Shown here: one piece after another, positions 1 through 8,387 of the stretch
Position numbering within the stretch: the first letter of the stretch is position 1
Layout of the letters: every line of letters begins with the position of its first letter
DNA from: Bacillus sp. CH30_1T
Lineage (GTDB): Bacteria > Bacillota > Bacilli > Bacillales > Bacillaceae_B
Direction of reading: 5' to 3'
NCBI RefSeq assembly: GCF_008364765.1
Contig: NZ_VTUY01000003.1
Coordinates: 187,657-251,656, forward strand
DNA length: 64,000 nucleotides
Made by a program: the position numbers and the translations under genes
Notes under the pieces: generated by a model
Databases searched by the model: none
What the model saw: the letters and a program-made list of their open reading frames with translations, nothing else
Told to the model about the DNA's origin: nothing

Positions 1-2
1 TG

Positions 3-3000
3 TATGACTTTTCACGCTCTCACCCGAACCCGGACGAATGGCTGAGAGGGCTGGAAGAGATGTATGACATCCAAGAAGGTGTAGAGATCGATCACCTTTC
101 TTTCATTCAGCCGCTCCATACAGATATTCGCTTACAGCTTCATGGGGCGAAAAACTTGTTTCAGCGTGCATTGGATCTGACACGGGTTCCTGGGGGACCG
201 GGTCCAAGAGCTGAAAACTTTCTAAACGATATAGAGATTGTCGAGAGCCTTGAAGAAAGCCGGCACATTTCATGGAATGCTTTATATGAAACGATTCAAA
301 CCTTACCCTTTACAAAGTTAAAAGCTTGTCGAGGGGATGACTATAACAAGGATATCGTTGATGAAGCGAAAAAGCTTCGGGATCAAGGGAAGAAAACGAT
401 AGAAAAACTGCAGGAAGATTTTTTCTCAAGAAGACCGGAGTCATTCCTTGAGGATATGAAGAAAATGAGAGACGTGATTCATACCCTGTCGGAAGTGGTG
501 GTGGAATTCGGCAAACGTTTCCGACAAGTGAAAGAGGAAAAGGGACTTGTTGACTTTGCCGATTTAGAGCATTTTTGTCTCGATATTTTAAGAGACCCTT
601 CATCAGATGCTTTACTTCCTTCAGAAGCTGCAAAGCAATATAAAAAGAAATTCAAAGAAGTACTGGTCGACGAGTATCAGGATACGAATATGGTTCAGGA
701 ATCGATTCTTCTTCTCATTACTGAAGAACGAGAAGAAGTAGGGAACCGTTTTATGGTAGGAGATGTAAAGCAATCCATCTATCGATTCCGATTGGCAGAG
801 CCGAATTTGTTTTTAGGAAAGTATACCCGCTTTCTTCCTGTAAGCGGAGAAGCGGGATTGAAGATCGATCTATCTCAAAACTTCAGAAGCCGGAAAGAGG
901 TATTAGAGGGAACCAACTTTTTATTTAAGCAAATCATGGGGTCTTCGGTTGGTGAGATGGAATATAACCGGGAAGCAGAGCTGGTGAAGGGTGCTCCCTA
1001 CCCGGAAGAGAAAGAGTATCCGATCGAAGTAGCGATCATTAATCAGGAATCAGAGGAAACTTCATCGGGTGGTGATGAAGATGAGTTGTCCATTTTTGAT
1101 GAGGGTGATATTGAGAAATCCGTACTTGAAGCCCGCTACATGGCAAATAAAGTGAAGGCCATGATTGAAGAGCGTACACCGATCTATGATGCCAAAACGA
1201 AGACAGAGCGTCCCGTTCAATACAAAGATATTGTGATTTTGCTTCGTTCTATGCCTTGGGCGGCAGAAATTATGGAAGAATTCAAACGGCAAGGAATTCC
1301 GATTTATGCAAATCTGTCTACTGGTTATTTTGAAGCAACCGAGATCGCGATTATGCTTTCACTGCTGAAAGTGATTGACAATCCGTATCAGGATATCCCC
1401 CTGGCATCGGTTCTTCGTTCACCGATTGTTGGGCTGGACGAGCAGGGTCTTGCAAGCATTCGGATTCATTCGAGAGCGGGAACGTATTACGAAGCCTTGA
1501 AGAAATTTGCAAGTGAAAAACCAAGTAACGCACGTGAAGAAGAAACATTTGAAAAGGTCAAAGTGTTTCTGTATCACATGCAAAACTGGCGAACAAAGGC
1601 TAGACAAGGATCGGTTACGGAGCTAATTTGGCAATTGTATCGGGACACTAGATTCTATGATTATGTCGGAGGAATGGCCGGCGGGAAACAGCGTCAGGCA
1701 AACCTTCGGGCACTATACGACCGTGCCCGCCAATACGAATCAACGTCCTTTAGAGGTTTATTCCGCTTCCTGCGATTCATTGATCGGATGAGGGAAAGAG
1801 GCGATGACCTCGGGGTAGCGAGAGCTCTCAGCGAGCAGGAGGATGTAGTCCGCTTAATGACAATTCACTCCAGTAAAGGGCTTGAGTTCCCGGTTGTCTT
1901 TGTCGCTGGCACATCGAAGCAATTCAATCTCATGGATTTGAACGCTTCCTATTTATTAGATAAAGATTTGGGTTTTGCTACAAAGTATACAGACCCAGGG
2001 AAGCGAATCAGTTATCCATCTCTTCCCCAACTGGCATTTAAGCGGAAGAAGCGCATGGAGTCCATCTCAGAGGAAATGCGGGTACTCTATGTGGCGTTAA
2101 CCCGTGCAAAAGAGAAGCTATTCTTAGTGGGAACTGTGAAAAGCTTAGAGAAGTCACTTAAGAAATGGCGGGGAGCTTTAGGTCAGACAGAATGGTTGTT
2201 ATCTGACTATGAGCGGGCCGGGGCAAGTTCATATCTTGATTGGATAGGTCCGTCCCTCATGCGACACCCCCGTTGTGGAGAGCTTGGTGAAGATGCGGTT
2301 TTAGAAGGAAGTGGGATCAATGAAGAGATTCTAAAGCATCCTTCTTGCTTTCAGATCACGATGATTCAAAAGTCTGAGCTGGGTGCAGTAGACGCTGAGT
2401 CAATGAGTGATGATGACAATTGGAAAGAGCAAGTGAAGAGCGGAGGGGGAGTGGAAATAGAGTCCATTCATAAAGAAGAGGTATTGCACCGATTGTCGTG
2501 GAAGTATCCACATCTGAGTGCTACAAACCTTCGCTCGAAGCAATCGGTTTCTGAGCTGAAGCGAATGGTGGAAATAAGGGATGAAGCATCCAGTATCGAT
2601 ATTTTGCGGCGCCATCAAAAGCCTGTGTACAATCGCCCACAATTCATGCAGTCAAAAGAGCTGTCTCCTGCTGAAAGAGGAACAGCCATGCACACAGTCA
2701 TGCAGCATATTTCTTTTGCGGATGGTGTACCTGCAGAAGAAGATGTAAAAGAGTTGTTATCGACGTTAGTGTATAAAGAAATCCTGACGGAAGAACAGGA
2801 AAGAGCAATATCGTTAGACAACATCGTTGGATTCTTCCAAAGCGACCTTGGGAAGCGTTTGGTTCAGGCAGCGAATATCCAACGGGAAATTCCATTCAGC
2901 ATGAGTGTCCCTCTGAGTGAAATATCGGAAACAGGAGAGGGTGCCCCAGAAGAAACGATCCTCGTTCAAGGGGTCATTGACTGTGTATTCCGGGATGAAT

Positions 3001-3203
3001 TGGGAATTGTGCTATTGGATTACAAAACGGATGGCATCCACGATCGATATAAGGATGGTTTTATAGAAGCAAGACCGATACTTGAAGAGCGTTATAGAGT
3101 GCAAATTGAATTATATACACGTGCACTGGAATCGATTTGGAAAGAAACGGTGTCTGAAAAGTATCTTTACTTTTTTGATGGAGGGCATGTGTTAGAACTA
3201 TAA
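3..3203 (+). CDS. addA: ATP-dependent helicase/nuclease subunit A (AddA), 5' truncated
   Basis: The reading frame is open from the window edge, so the start lies upstream and roughly the first 170-180 residues, including Walker A, are missing compared with a usual AddA of about 1,240 residues. AddA with AddB forms the Gram-positive counterpart of RecBCD: it unwinds and degrades double-strand ends until it meets Chi, then feeds RecA. Visible are the UvrD/Rep motif II DEYQDT, the QNFRSR motif, motif V around TIHSSKGLEFPVV, motif VI VALTRAKEKLF, and the C-terminal RecB-family nuclease motif ending LLDYKTD. A rho-independent terminator follows the stop directly, so sbcD and sbcC are not co-transcribed here, unlike in B. 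subtilis. Confidence 0.97.
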   Translation, partial: YDFSRSHPNPDEWLRGLEEMYDIQEGVEIDHLSFIQPLHTDIRLQLHGAKNLFQRALDLTRVPGGPGPRAENFLNDIEIVESLEESRHISWNALYETIQTLPFTKLKACRGDDYNKDIVDEAKKLRDQGKKTIEKLQEDFFSRRPESFLEDMKKMRDVIHTLSEVVVEFGKRFRQVKEEKGLVDFADLEHFCLDILRDPSSDALLPSEAAKQYKKKFKEVLVDEYQDTNMVQESILLLITEEREEVGNRFMVGDVKQSIYRFRLAEPNLFLGKYTRFLPVSGEAGLKIDLSQNFRSRKEVLEGTNFLFKQIMGSSVGEMEYNREAELVKGAPYPEEKEYPIEVAIINQESEETSSGGDEDELSIFDEGDIEKSVLEARYMANKVKAMIEERTPIYDAKTKTERPVQYKDIVILLRSMPWAAEIMEEFKRQGIPIYANLSTGYFEATEIAIMLSLLKVIDNPYQDIPLASVLRSPIVGLDEQGLASIRIHSRAGTYYEALKKFASEKPSNAREEETFEKVKVFLYHMQNWRTKARQGSVTELIWQLYRDTRFYDYVGGMAGGKQRQANLRALYDRARQYESTSFRGLFRFLRFIDRMRERGDDLGVARALSEQEDVVRLMTIHSSKGLEFPVVFVAGTSKQFNLMDLNASYLLDKDLGFATKYTDPGKRISYPSLPQLAFKRKKRMESISEEMRVLYVALTRAKEKLFLVGTVKSLEKSLKKWRGALGQTEWLLSDYERAGASSYLDWIGPSLMRHPRCGELGEDAVLEGSGINEEILKHPSCFQITMIQKSELGAVDAESMSDDDNWKEQVKSGGGVEIESIHKEEVLHRLSWKYPHLSATNLRSKQSVSELKRMVEIRDEASSIDILRRHQKPVYNRPQFMQSKELSPAERGTAMHTVMQHISFADGVPAEEDVKELLSTLVYKEILTEEQERAISLDNIVGFFQSDLGKRLVQAANIQREIPFSMSVPLSEISETGEGAPEETILVQGVIDCVFRDELGIVLLDYKTDGIHDRYKDGFIEARPILEERYRVQIELYTRALESIWKETVSEKYLYFFDGGHVLEL

Positions 3204-3208
3204 AGAAT

Positions 3209-3246
3209 AACCACTTTGAAGCACTTGTCTTCAAAGTGGTTTTTAA
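3209..3246 (+). terminator. Terminator after addA
   Basis: A 13-bp stem (3209-3221 with 3229-3241) with a 7-nt loop is followed by a T run, 6 nt after the addA stop codon. Confidence 0.9.
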
Positions 3247-3298
3247 AGTGATAATAATAGGGAATATCTATACTAAACACATTCAGGAAGGGCTTAAG

Positions 3299-3599
3299 AT
3301 GAGTAAAAAAACGAGGTACCTGTGAATTATGCTCCCGGCAAAATGTAGAAACTACGATTCATCACCTGACACCTAAAGAGGTTGGGGGAACCTTCCTTCC
3401 TACAGCACAACTTTGTATTCCGTGTCATAAGCAAATCCATTCACTCTATACAAATGACGAATTGGAAGTAAGATTGAACACCATCGAAAACTTGAGGGGG
3501 GATGAAAAGATTCATAAGTTAATGAAGTGGATCCGAAAGCAGCCCTCCACTAAATTGGTGAAGACAAAGAAAAGTATCAAACGTCGAAAGAAACGATAA
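3299..3599 (+). pseudogene. hlpB: HNH nuclease-like protein HlpB (YisB), frameshifted at an A7 tract
   Basis: An ATG at 3299 with a good ribosome site (AGGAAGGG) opens MSKKTRYL and stops at 3323-3325. The +1 frame from 3318 encodes an intact HlpB/YisB-like protein: CxxC (CELC), an HHL motif, a second CxxCH (CIPCH), then a basic tail ending KRRKKR at 3597-3599. Removing one A from the A7 run at 3305-3311 joins the ATG to this frame (MSKKRGTCELC...), giving about 99 residues. No alternative start lies in the downstream frame before the first zinc-binding pair. B. subtilis HlpB acts in recombination-linked repair and is encoded beside addAB-sbcDC. This may be a real mutation, a slippage switch or a sequencing error; everything after the run looks under selection. 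Confidence 0.85.
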
Positions 3600-3610
3600 G
3601 GAAATCAAAA

Positions 3611-3642
3611 AACAAAAAGCCGCATAAGGGCTTTTTGTTTTT
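3611..3642. terminator. Bidirectional terminator between hlpB and gerPF
   Basis: The 11-bp stem (3611-3621 with 3629-3639) is flanked by A-rich sequence on the left and T-rich sequence on the right, so it can serve the convergent hlpB and gerP transcripts. Confidence 0.85.
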
Positions 3643-3860
3643 TAGTTATTTCCGGTGATTGGTTGATCCACGACATTGCAATCAAACGTGGTACTTACGC
3701 TGAAGACATTATAGCTTAACTGAAATGGACCAGTATTAAAACCGCCGGCGCCACCGAATGTCTTGGTTGCTGACTTAGGTGAAATAACGGCCGTATCTCC
3801 AAACTGAACATTTCCTCCACCAACGTTAAGAATAGCGACAGGACCTACTAAAGCGGGCAT
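3642..3860 (-). CDS. gerPF: Spore germination protein GerPF
   Basis: This 72-residue protein starts MPALVG and has the GerPA/GerPF pattern of a hydrophobic start, a GDTAVISP segment and a Gly-rich FGGAGGF stretch. GerP proteins are made in the mother cell and placed in the spore coat, where they are needed for nutrient germinants to reach inner receptors. I chose the start at 3860 over the ATG at 3869: AGAGGA lies at proper distance from 3860, and homologues begin MPA. It is the last gene of the gerP operon but is separated from gerPE by 97 bp containing its own sigma-K-like promoter. It resembles gerPA at the far end, which fits duplication within the operon. Confidence 0.93.
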   Translation of the reverse strand: MPALVGPVAILNVGGGNVQFGDTAVISPKSATKTFGGAGGFNTGPFQLSYNVFSVSTTFDCNVVDQPITGNN

Positions 3861-3893
3861 AATCAACATCCTCTTTTTATTTGTCTATATGGT

Positions 3894-3921
3894 TAGCCTA
3901 TGTGAACTTACAGGGAAGGTT
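3894..3921 (-). promoter_or_regulatory. Candidate sigma-K promoter for gerPF
   Basis: On the minus strand a -10 CATAGGCTA (3894-3902) matches CATAnnnTA. An AC element (3919-3920) lies exactly 16 nt upstream, the same geometry as the promoter before gerPA. Confidence 0.65.
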
Positions 3922-3957
3922 CTTCGGTCAGCCTTGAACAGAAAAAAACACCGCGCA

Positions 3958-4365
3958 TCAATCTAGTTCATCGATCGTTTCAAATGTTTGAGGAGTGTCA
4001 TCTTCACTATTTTCCAACTGCCGGATATTTTTCACCCTTGCTTCCATATACGCATTGCAAGTATTCCCTAAATGAATAATGGAAGAAGAGGAGGTAGCTC
4101 GGATGTTCATGTTGTCGACCTTGATGGGACAAAGGTTTAGGCGGCTTACCCGAATGTCAGGATTGATTGCAGGCAGGTCGATCGGATTTTGGAATACATC
4201 TGAATCGAAGCTTCCCTCACTCGTCAGGAAAAATTCTTTTTCACGTTGTACTGCAAAAGCCTTTGAGCGAGCGCAAATATTTTGGGAATCACCAATTTGA
4301 TAAACCGAACTAAAGGCCAGAGTGATACCATCAAGCTTGTTTACGATGGAATATCGTTTCATCAT
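3958..4365 (-). CDS. gerPE: Spore germination protein GerPE
   Basis: The 135-residue product begins MMKRYSIVNKLDGI and carries the short IHLGNT and YQIGDSQ segments shared with other GerP proteins (compare FHIGD in GerPA and LVGD in GerPD). It is a coat component needed for germinant permeability. The start lies 3 nt after the gerPD stop codon and the GAAGGA at the end of gerPD is its ribosome site, so the two genes are translationally linked. The C-terminus is acidic (EDDTPQTFETIDELD). Assignment rests on operon position and these motifs; no rival family is apparent. Confidence 0.9.
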   Translation of the reverse strand: MMKRYSIVNKLDGITLAFSSVYQIGDSQNICARSKAFAVQREKEFFLTSEGSFDSDVFQNPIDLPAINPDIRVSRLNLCPIKVDNMNIRATSSSSIIHLGNTCNAYMEARVKNIRQLENSEDDTPQTFETIDELD

Positions 4366-4368
4366 GAT

Positions 4369-4548
4369 TTATCCTTCAGGGGACAGAGGGACAAATGGGC
4401 CGATGATCAGGGACTCAGGGGGGGTGTCGAAGGCAGATGCCAATTGAATGATATCAGCATCTCCAACAAGCACGAGGGAAGAACTCGCCACCCCTGCAAT
4501 ATCAATATTTCCAACTGAAAGTTCACGATTGATGACCTGGAGGTTCAT
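4369..4548 (-). CDS. gerPD: Spore germination protein GerPD
   Basis: This 59-residue frame starts MNLQVINREL, contains ASSSLVLVGDADII, and ends PPESLIIGPFVPLSPEG, which is the characteristic GerPD tail. It starts inside the 3' end of gerPC (26-bp overlap) and stops 3 nt before gerPE. Small size makes it easy to miss, but the operon position between gerPC and gerPE and the conserved tail make the call firm. Role as for the other GerP coat proteins: passage of germinants through the coat. Confidence 0.93.
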   Translation of the reverse strand: MNLQVINRELSVGNIDIAGVASSSLVLVGDADIIQLASAFDTPPESLIIGPFVPLSPEG

Positions 4549-5152
4549 TGTTCTTCATTCCTTCCATATTATTTGGGATTTGTGACATAAAGGAGAAGAG
4601 GGCCGTTTCGATATCCTTTTTGATTTTGCTGATGATTTTCCGTTCCCATTCTCCTTCTTGGTCTTTTGACTCAATATAGGGGATGTTCTGTAAATAGAAA
4701 TCGATTCTTTGTGGCATCTGGTTCAATAAATCCTGCTGGATCATTTCGTAGTAAGACGGATCCAGTGACCGCTTAAATTGCATTTCATTATCCTGAATAA
4801 GGCTTGGTAATTCTGAATCGATATACGCTTTAATTTCTGCGGTAATCCTTTCTTTATAGGGCTTGATGTCCTTTATTGAATTGACATCCACATTTTGCTC
4901 GACGGCCAGATCCTCTATGGTTTCTTTTAAGTTATTTGGATTTAATCCAATATTCAAGGTGCCATCAAGAGATTCTACTTTGAGTTGATCAAATTTATAT
5001 TCGATTCTTTCAACGTTGATTTTCGGAGCATCTCTTAGTGTTATTACCTCTTGTGACAGCTCATTCACTTTTTTTTCCAACGCGACAATTTTCGTGTTCA
5101 ACATCTCGATATACTGATAAAGTTGTTGTGGGGTCATATAGTAATTGTTCAT
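4523..5152 (-). CDS. gerPC: Spore germination protein GerPC
   Basis: The 209-residue protein is the largest GerP member. It opens MNNYYMTPQQLYQYIEML, followed by a heptad-rich coiled coil at about residues 15-42, then a mixed alpha/beta body with a RIEYKFDQLKVESLDGTLNIGL segment. Such an N-terminal coiled coil is a feature of GerPC, which is otherwise of unknown fold. The ribosome site AAAGAGGTGG lies just upstream. It overlaps gerPD by 26 bp. The protein is predicted to act in the spore coat, with no enzymatic motif seen. Confidence 0.92.
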   Translation of the reverse strand: MNNYYMTPQQLYQYIEMLNTKIVALEKKVNELSQEVITLRDAPKINVERIEYKFDQLKVESLDGTLNIGLNPNNLKETIEDLAVEQNVDVNSIKDIKPYKERITAEIKAYIDSELPSLIQDNEMQFKRSLDPSYYEMIQQDLLNQMPQRIDFYLQNIPYIESKDQEGEWERKIISKIKKDIETALFSFMSQIPNNMEGMKNNEPPGHQS

Positions 5153-5184
5153 ACTGCCACCTCTTTCTTTTGTCGCGATTTAGG

Positions 5185-5412
5185 TTAACTTGGCGTTTGC
5201 AGGGGAACGAGGGGGGTTACAGAGGGAGGTGGTTCTCCATTACCGTTTTTCTCCGCTTCTGGAGCAGGCTCCGTGAAGCCCCCTGTATTATAAAGAAAGT
5301 TATTTGTAGTGATTTGACCGCATGTTCCAATCTGAAGGATGGAAGAATTGGACATCCCCCCGATTTTAATAAATTGAATCTGTATGGATTGTTGAACATA
5401 ATAATTCGTCAT
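5185..5412 (-). CDS. gerPB: Spore germination protein GerPB
   Basis: This 75-residue protein has the GerPB pattern: an N-terminal YYVQQSIQIQFIKI strand region, SNSSILQIGT, a YNTGGF motif, and a proline-rich low-complexity tail. The start follows the gerPA stop by 12 nt with only a weak ribosome site (GAGTG), suggesting coupling to gerPA. It is a coat protein of the germinant-permeability set. The tail sequence is variable in the family and the length is normal. Confidence 0.92.
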   Translation of the reverse strand: MTNYYVQQSIQIQFIKIGGMSNSSILQIGTCGQITTNNFLYNTGGFTEPAPEAEKNGNGEPPPSVTPLVPLQTPS

Positions 5413-5424
5413 TCGGCATCACAC

Positions 5425-5646
5425 TCATAGGTTAAAGTTTATTCCTTGATCCATTCCATCATCGTCCACGGTATAGGTCAAGGAGCTTTCATTGTAGACT
5501 GAAATCCCCTTTCCTGTTATGAACGAACCTGCCCCTGCGAAGGTCTTGGCTGTGGAAATTGGACTAATGTTAAATACATCTCCAATATGGAAGACGGCAC
5601 TTGAACCGACGCTTACGACTTGAGCAATTCCTACGATTGCGGGCAT
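5425..5646 (-). CDS. gerPA: Spore germination protein GerPA
   Basis: First gene of the gerP operon, 73 residues, starting MPAIVGIAQVV with FHIGD, an ISPIS turn and a FAGAGSF glycine segment. These features are shared with GerPF. It is a predicted coat protein required for normal nutrient germination. A sigma-K promoter lies 37-65 bp upstream of the start, consistent with late mother-cell expression. Six genes run gerPA-B-C-D-E-F without a foreign insertion. Confidence 0.94.
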   Translation of the reverse strand: MPAIVGIAQVVSVGSSAVFHIGDVFNISPISTAKTFAGAGSFITGKGISVYNESSLTYTVDDDGMDQGINFNL

Positions 5647-5682
5647 ATCAACTCACACCTTTAAGACAAAGTTAATTATTGT

Positions 5683-5711
5683 TATTCTATGTGATAGGAA
5701 CGAATAGGTGA
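5683..5711 (-). promoter_or_regulatory. Sigma-K promoter of the gerP operon
   Basis: The minus strand reads AC (5708-5709), 16 nt, then CATAGAATA (5683-5691), a full match to the CATAnnnTA -10 of sigma-K. Confidence 0.8.
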
Positions 5712-5777
5712 TAATCGCCTAATTTCATATTTAGAGTTAAAATGGAAAAGAGAATTTTTTTTTCGGAGGAATAGCAC

Positions 5778-6965
5778 ATGAACACATTATCGCCAATTGA
5801 TCATTCAGAACGTATTGTAAGTCTTGATGTGATCCGGGGTTTTTCATTGCTTGGGATCTTTATCATTAACATGATTTCCTTTCATTCACCATTTCTGTAT
5901 CTTGATCCGTATTCCTGGTGGAAAACGCCTGAAGATGTCGCCTTGTATCCATGGATTGATGTATTGGTCCAAGCAAGCTTCTATCCTCTGTTCGCCATGA
6001 TGTTTGGGTATGGGTTAGGCATTCAGCAGCAAAGGGCAACTGCTAAAGGAACGTCTTTCTATCTATTTGGAATCAGAAGGCTTCTTATCTTATTAGTGAT
6101 TGGCTGCATTCATGCTTTTCTTATTTGGTCAGGAGATATCTTAATTAATTATGCCGTATTTGGGCTGCTGCTGCTCGTATTTATGAGGCTGTCTGGAAAG
6201 GGATTATTGTGGTTAGGGGGATTATTATTTCTGCTGCCTCAATTATTTTTCAGTATTCTGCTCGTATTAATGACTTTCGCAGATCCGACTGGTGTAACCC
6301 AGTTCACTGATATCCAGTCGCTGCAGAATTCAGTTGCCGCTTATGCATCCGGAAGCTTCAGCAGTATTATGGAGCAGCGTTTTCAGGACTGGTATGCGGT
6401 GAATTCACCAGGTAACCTCATATTCTTATTACTTTCTATCTTACCAATGATGATGATCGGGGCAGGGGCTAGTAAACTGCAACTCTTGGAAAAGGTAAGA
6501 GATTATAAGAAGACATGGATTGTAATAGGTAGCTGTACTTTGGCGATTGGGATTTTCATTAAATCAATGCCATTATTCATCCAGTCCAATTTTGCATATG
6601 CATATATTCAAGACTTTTTGGGAGGTCCGTTCTTATCAGTATCTTATGCAATAATCCTTTCATTATTATTGTTGAATGAAAAAATCATGAAAGGGAGCAA
6701 GCCTTTAGCCTCAGTAGGGAAAATGTCCTTGACGAACTACCTCATGCAATCGATCATCGGCACCCTGATATTCTATTCTTATGGATTTGGACTCTACGGA
6801 GAAGTGACGTTAACGACGGGGACTTTGCTGGCGGTTGGGATTTATGTCATTCAAGTCATCTTATCAGAGATTTGGTTATCCAAGTTTAAATACGGTCCTG
6901 TTGAGAAGTTGTGGCGTGTATTAAGCTATGGAAGAAGCACTGTGGTTAAACAAAGAGAGTTATAG
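5778..6965 (+). CDS. DUF418 family membrane protein
   Basis: A 395-residue polytopic membrane protein beginning with the typical DUF418 signature: a short polar stretch, then RIVSLDVIRGFSLLGIFIINM. About eight to ten hydrophobic segments follow, and the C-terminal DUF418 region contains GKMSLTNYLMQSIIGT and a YGPVEKLWR box near the end. The family (YeiB/YxaH-like) resembles acyltransferase-3 membrane proteins but has no settled biochemical role. GGAGG lies 7 nt before the ATG. It is divergent from gerPA, not part of the germination operon. Function is not inferred beyond a membrane role. Confidence 0.88.
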   Translation: MNTLSPIDHSERIVSLDVIRGFSLLGIFIINMISFHSPFLYLDPYSWWKTPEDVALYPWIDVLVQASFYPLFAMMFGYGLGIQQQRATAKGTSFYLFGIRRLLILLVIGCIHAFLIWSGDILINYAVFGLLLLVFMRLSGKGLLWLGGLLFLLPQLFFSILLVLMTFADPTGVTQFTDIQSLQNSVAAYASGSFSSIMEQRFQDWYAVNSPGNLIFLLLSILPMMMIGAGASKLQLLEKVRDYKKTWIVIGSCTLAIGIFIKSMPLFIQSNFAYAYIQDFLGGPFLSVSYAIILSLLLLNEKIMKGSKPLASVGKMSLTNYLMQSIIGTLIFYSYGFGLYGEVTLTTGTLLAVGIYVIQVILSEIWLSKFKYGPVEKLWRVLSYGRSTVVKQREL

Positions 6966-6997
6966 TTTCTCAATCAAATGAAGGAGATGAGTAAGGA

Positions 6998-7867
6998 ATG
7001 AAATTTGTTAGCTTTCAGATTGGGGATAGACAGACGTATGGTGTGGAACGAGATGGAAGAATCATAGAATTGGCCTGCTTTGACGGTTTATCTAAGGATT
7101 TACTTGACGGGGTAGAAGAAGGGGAAGGCTTTCTTCATAAGGTGAAAAATGTTCTCCAGGACGATTCGATAGTACCCCGCTCTTATTCACATGATGAGAT
7201 AAAGTGGCTGTCACCTCTTCCACGAGTGAAGAGGAATATTATGTGTGTGGGAAAAAATTATCGTGATCATGCCATTGAAATGGGCAGCGAACAGGATATC
7301 CCTAAAGACATCATGATCTTCACTAAAGCCACCAATACAGTAGTCGGTCATGGAGAAATGGTGTTGCATCATGGTGAAATGACGGAGCAGCTTGATTATG
7401 AAGGGGAGCTTGCTGTCGTGATTGGCAAGAAAGGGAAAGGGGTTTCCCTGGAAGACGCCTTGGAGTACGTATTTGGATACACGATACTCAATGATATAAC
7501 CGCCAGGGACCTGCAGAAAAAGCATGGCCAATTTTTTATCGGTAAAAGCCTGGATACTACATGTCCGATCGGTCCGTATCTTGTCACGAAGGATGAAATC
7601 GTCGACCCGCAGAATCTGGAAATCACGACGAGGGTAAATGACGAAATACGTCAGTCTTCGAACACAAGTGAAATGATATTCAACATTCCCACCATCATTT
7701 CGACATTATCAAAGGGGATGACACTTGAGCCTGGTGATATCATTGCTACCGGGACACCGGCTGGAGTTGGAAAAGGCTTCAAGCCTCCGCTTTTCCTGAA
7801 GAAGGGTGACAGAGTGGAAATCGAAATTGAATCTCTGGGAATTTTGACAAATCAGTTACAGGCCTAG
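6998..7867 (+). CDS. yisK: Fumarylacetoacetate hydrolase family protein YisK
   Basis: The 289-residue protein has an N-terminal FAHD1-type lead domain (about 1-75) and a catalytic FAH fold from about 80 on, including NIMCVGKNYRDHA, the metal-binding EGELAVVIG segment, the DITARDLQKKH loop and the IIATGTPAGVG motif. These are hallmarks of the YisK/FAHD1 branch, which includes oxaloacetate decarboxylases and acylpyruvate hydrolases. B. subtilis YisK decarboxylates oxaloacetate and is linked to cell-width control through Mbl. The gene lies 32 bp after the DUF418 gene with its own AAGGAG, so they may be co-transcribed. The exact substrate cannot be read from the sequence. Confidence 0.9.
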   Translation: MKFVSFQIGDRQTYGVERDGRIIELACFDGLSKDLLDGVEEGEGFLHKVKNVLQDDSIVPRSYSHDEIKWLSPLPRVKRNIMCVGKNYRDHAIEMGSEQDIPKDIMIFTKATNTVVGHGEMVLHHGEMTEQLDYEGELAVVIGKKGKGVSLEDALEYVFGYTILNDITARDLQKKHGQFFIGKSLDTTCPIGPYLVTKDEIVDPQNLEITTRVNDEIRQSSNTSEMIFNIPTIISTLSKGMTLEPGDIIATGTPAGVGKGFKPPLFLKKGDRVEIEIESLGILTNQLQA

Positions 7868-7937
7868 TTAAAATTTCTGTTGGAGTAAAGACTATGGTAA
7901 TATTATGAACGTAAACTATCTACATAGGAGGTTCATA

Positions 7938-8309
7938 ATGTTTGATAATACACATGCCCATATTACAACTTGGGTCATTGCGATTATTCTTTTCTTTGTA
8001 GCGGTTGGCTTACATAATGCAGGAAAGAAAAAAGGCATGAAAGTTGTACATATGATCTTGAGGTTATTCTACTTGCTCATTATTTTAACGGGTGCCCTAT
8101 TATTCTGGAAGCATCAAGGAATTAATCCTGCCCTATATGGCATTAAAGGATTGGTTGGGATCTGGGTCATCGGGATGTTCGAGATGGTCTTGGTTCGTAC
8201 GAATAAAGGCAAGAGTACGAGGGTGTTCTGGATTCAATTGATCATCGCTTTAATCATTGTTCTTTACCTGGGATTACGTTTGCCTCTTGGCTTAAATTTC
8301 CTTGGATAG
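7938..8309 (+). CDS. yisL: YisL family membrane protein (UPF0344)
   Basis: Starting at 7938, where AGGAGGT sits 5 nt before the ATG, the gene encodes 123 residues with four hydrophobic helices and short polar loops (GKKKGMKVVH, RTNKGKSTR). An upstream ATG at 7905 would add 11 residues but lacks a ribosome site. The family is known only as a conserved small membrane protein and no function is established. The order yisK-yisL matches B. subtilis. A hairpin terminator follows. Confidence 0.88.
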   Translation: MFDNTHAHITTWVIAIILFFVAVGLHNAGKKKGMKVVHMILRLFYLLIILTGALLFWKHQGINPALYGIKGLVGIWVIGMFEMVLVRTNKGKSTRVFWIQLIIALIIVLYLGLRLPLGLNFLG

Positions 8310-8320
8310 AGAAGTAATAG

Positions 8321-8368
8321 AAAAAAAGCAAATGTATGCCGGATAGCGGCAGGCATTTGCTTTTTTCT
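8321..8368. terminator. Terminator between yisL and the yisN-like gene
   Basis: AAAAAGCAAATG at about 8323-8334 pairs with CATTTGCTTTTTT at about 8354-8366, with TGCCGG...AGCGGCA forming the inner part. It has T/A tracts on both sides and can serve both convergent genes. Confidence 0.8.
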
Positions 8369-8387
8369 ATTTGGGCTTATGAATGGA

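Noticed and set aside
4079-4518. Plus-strand frames across gerPE and gerPD
   Set aside because: They are opposite two recognisable GerP genes.
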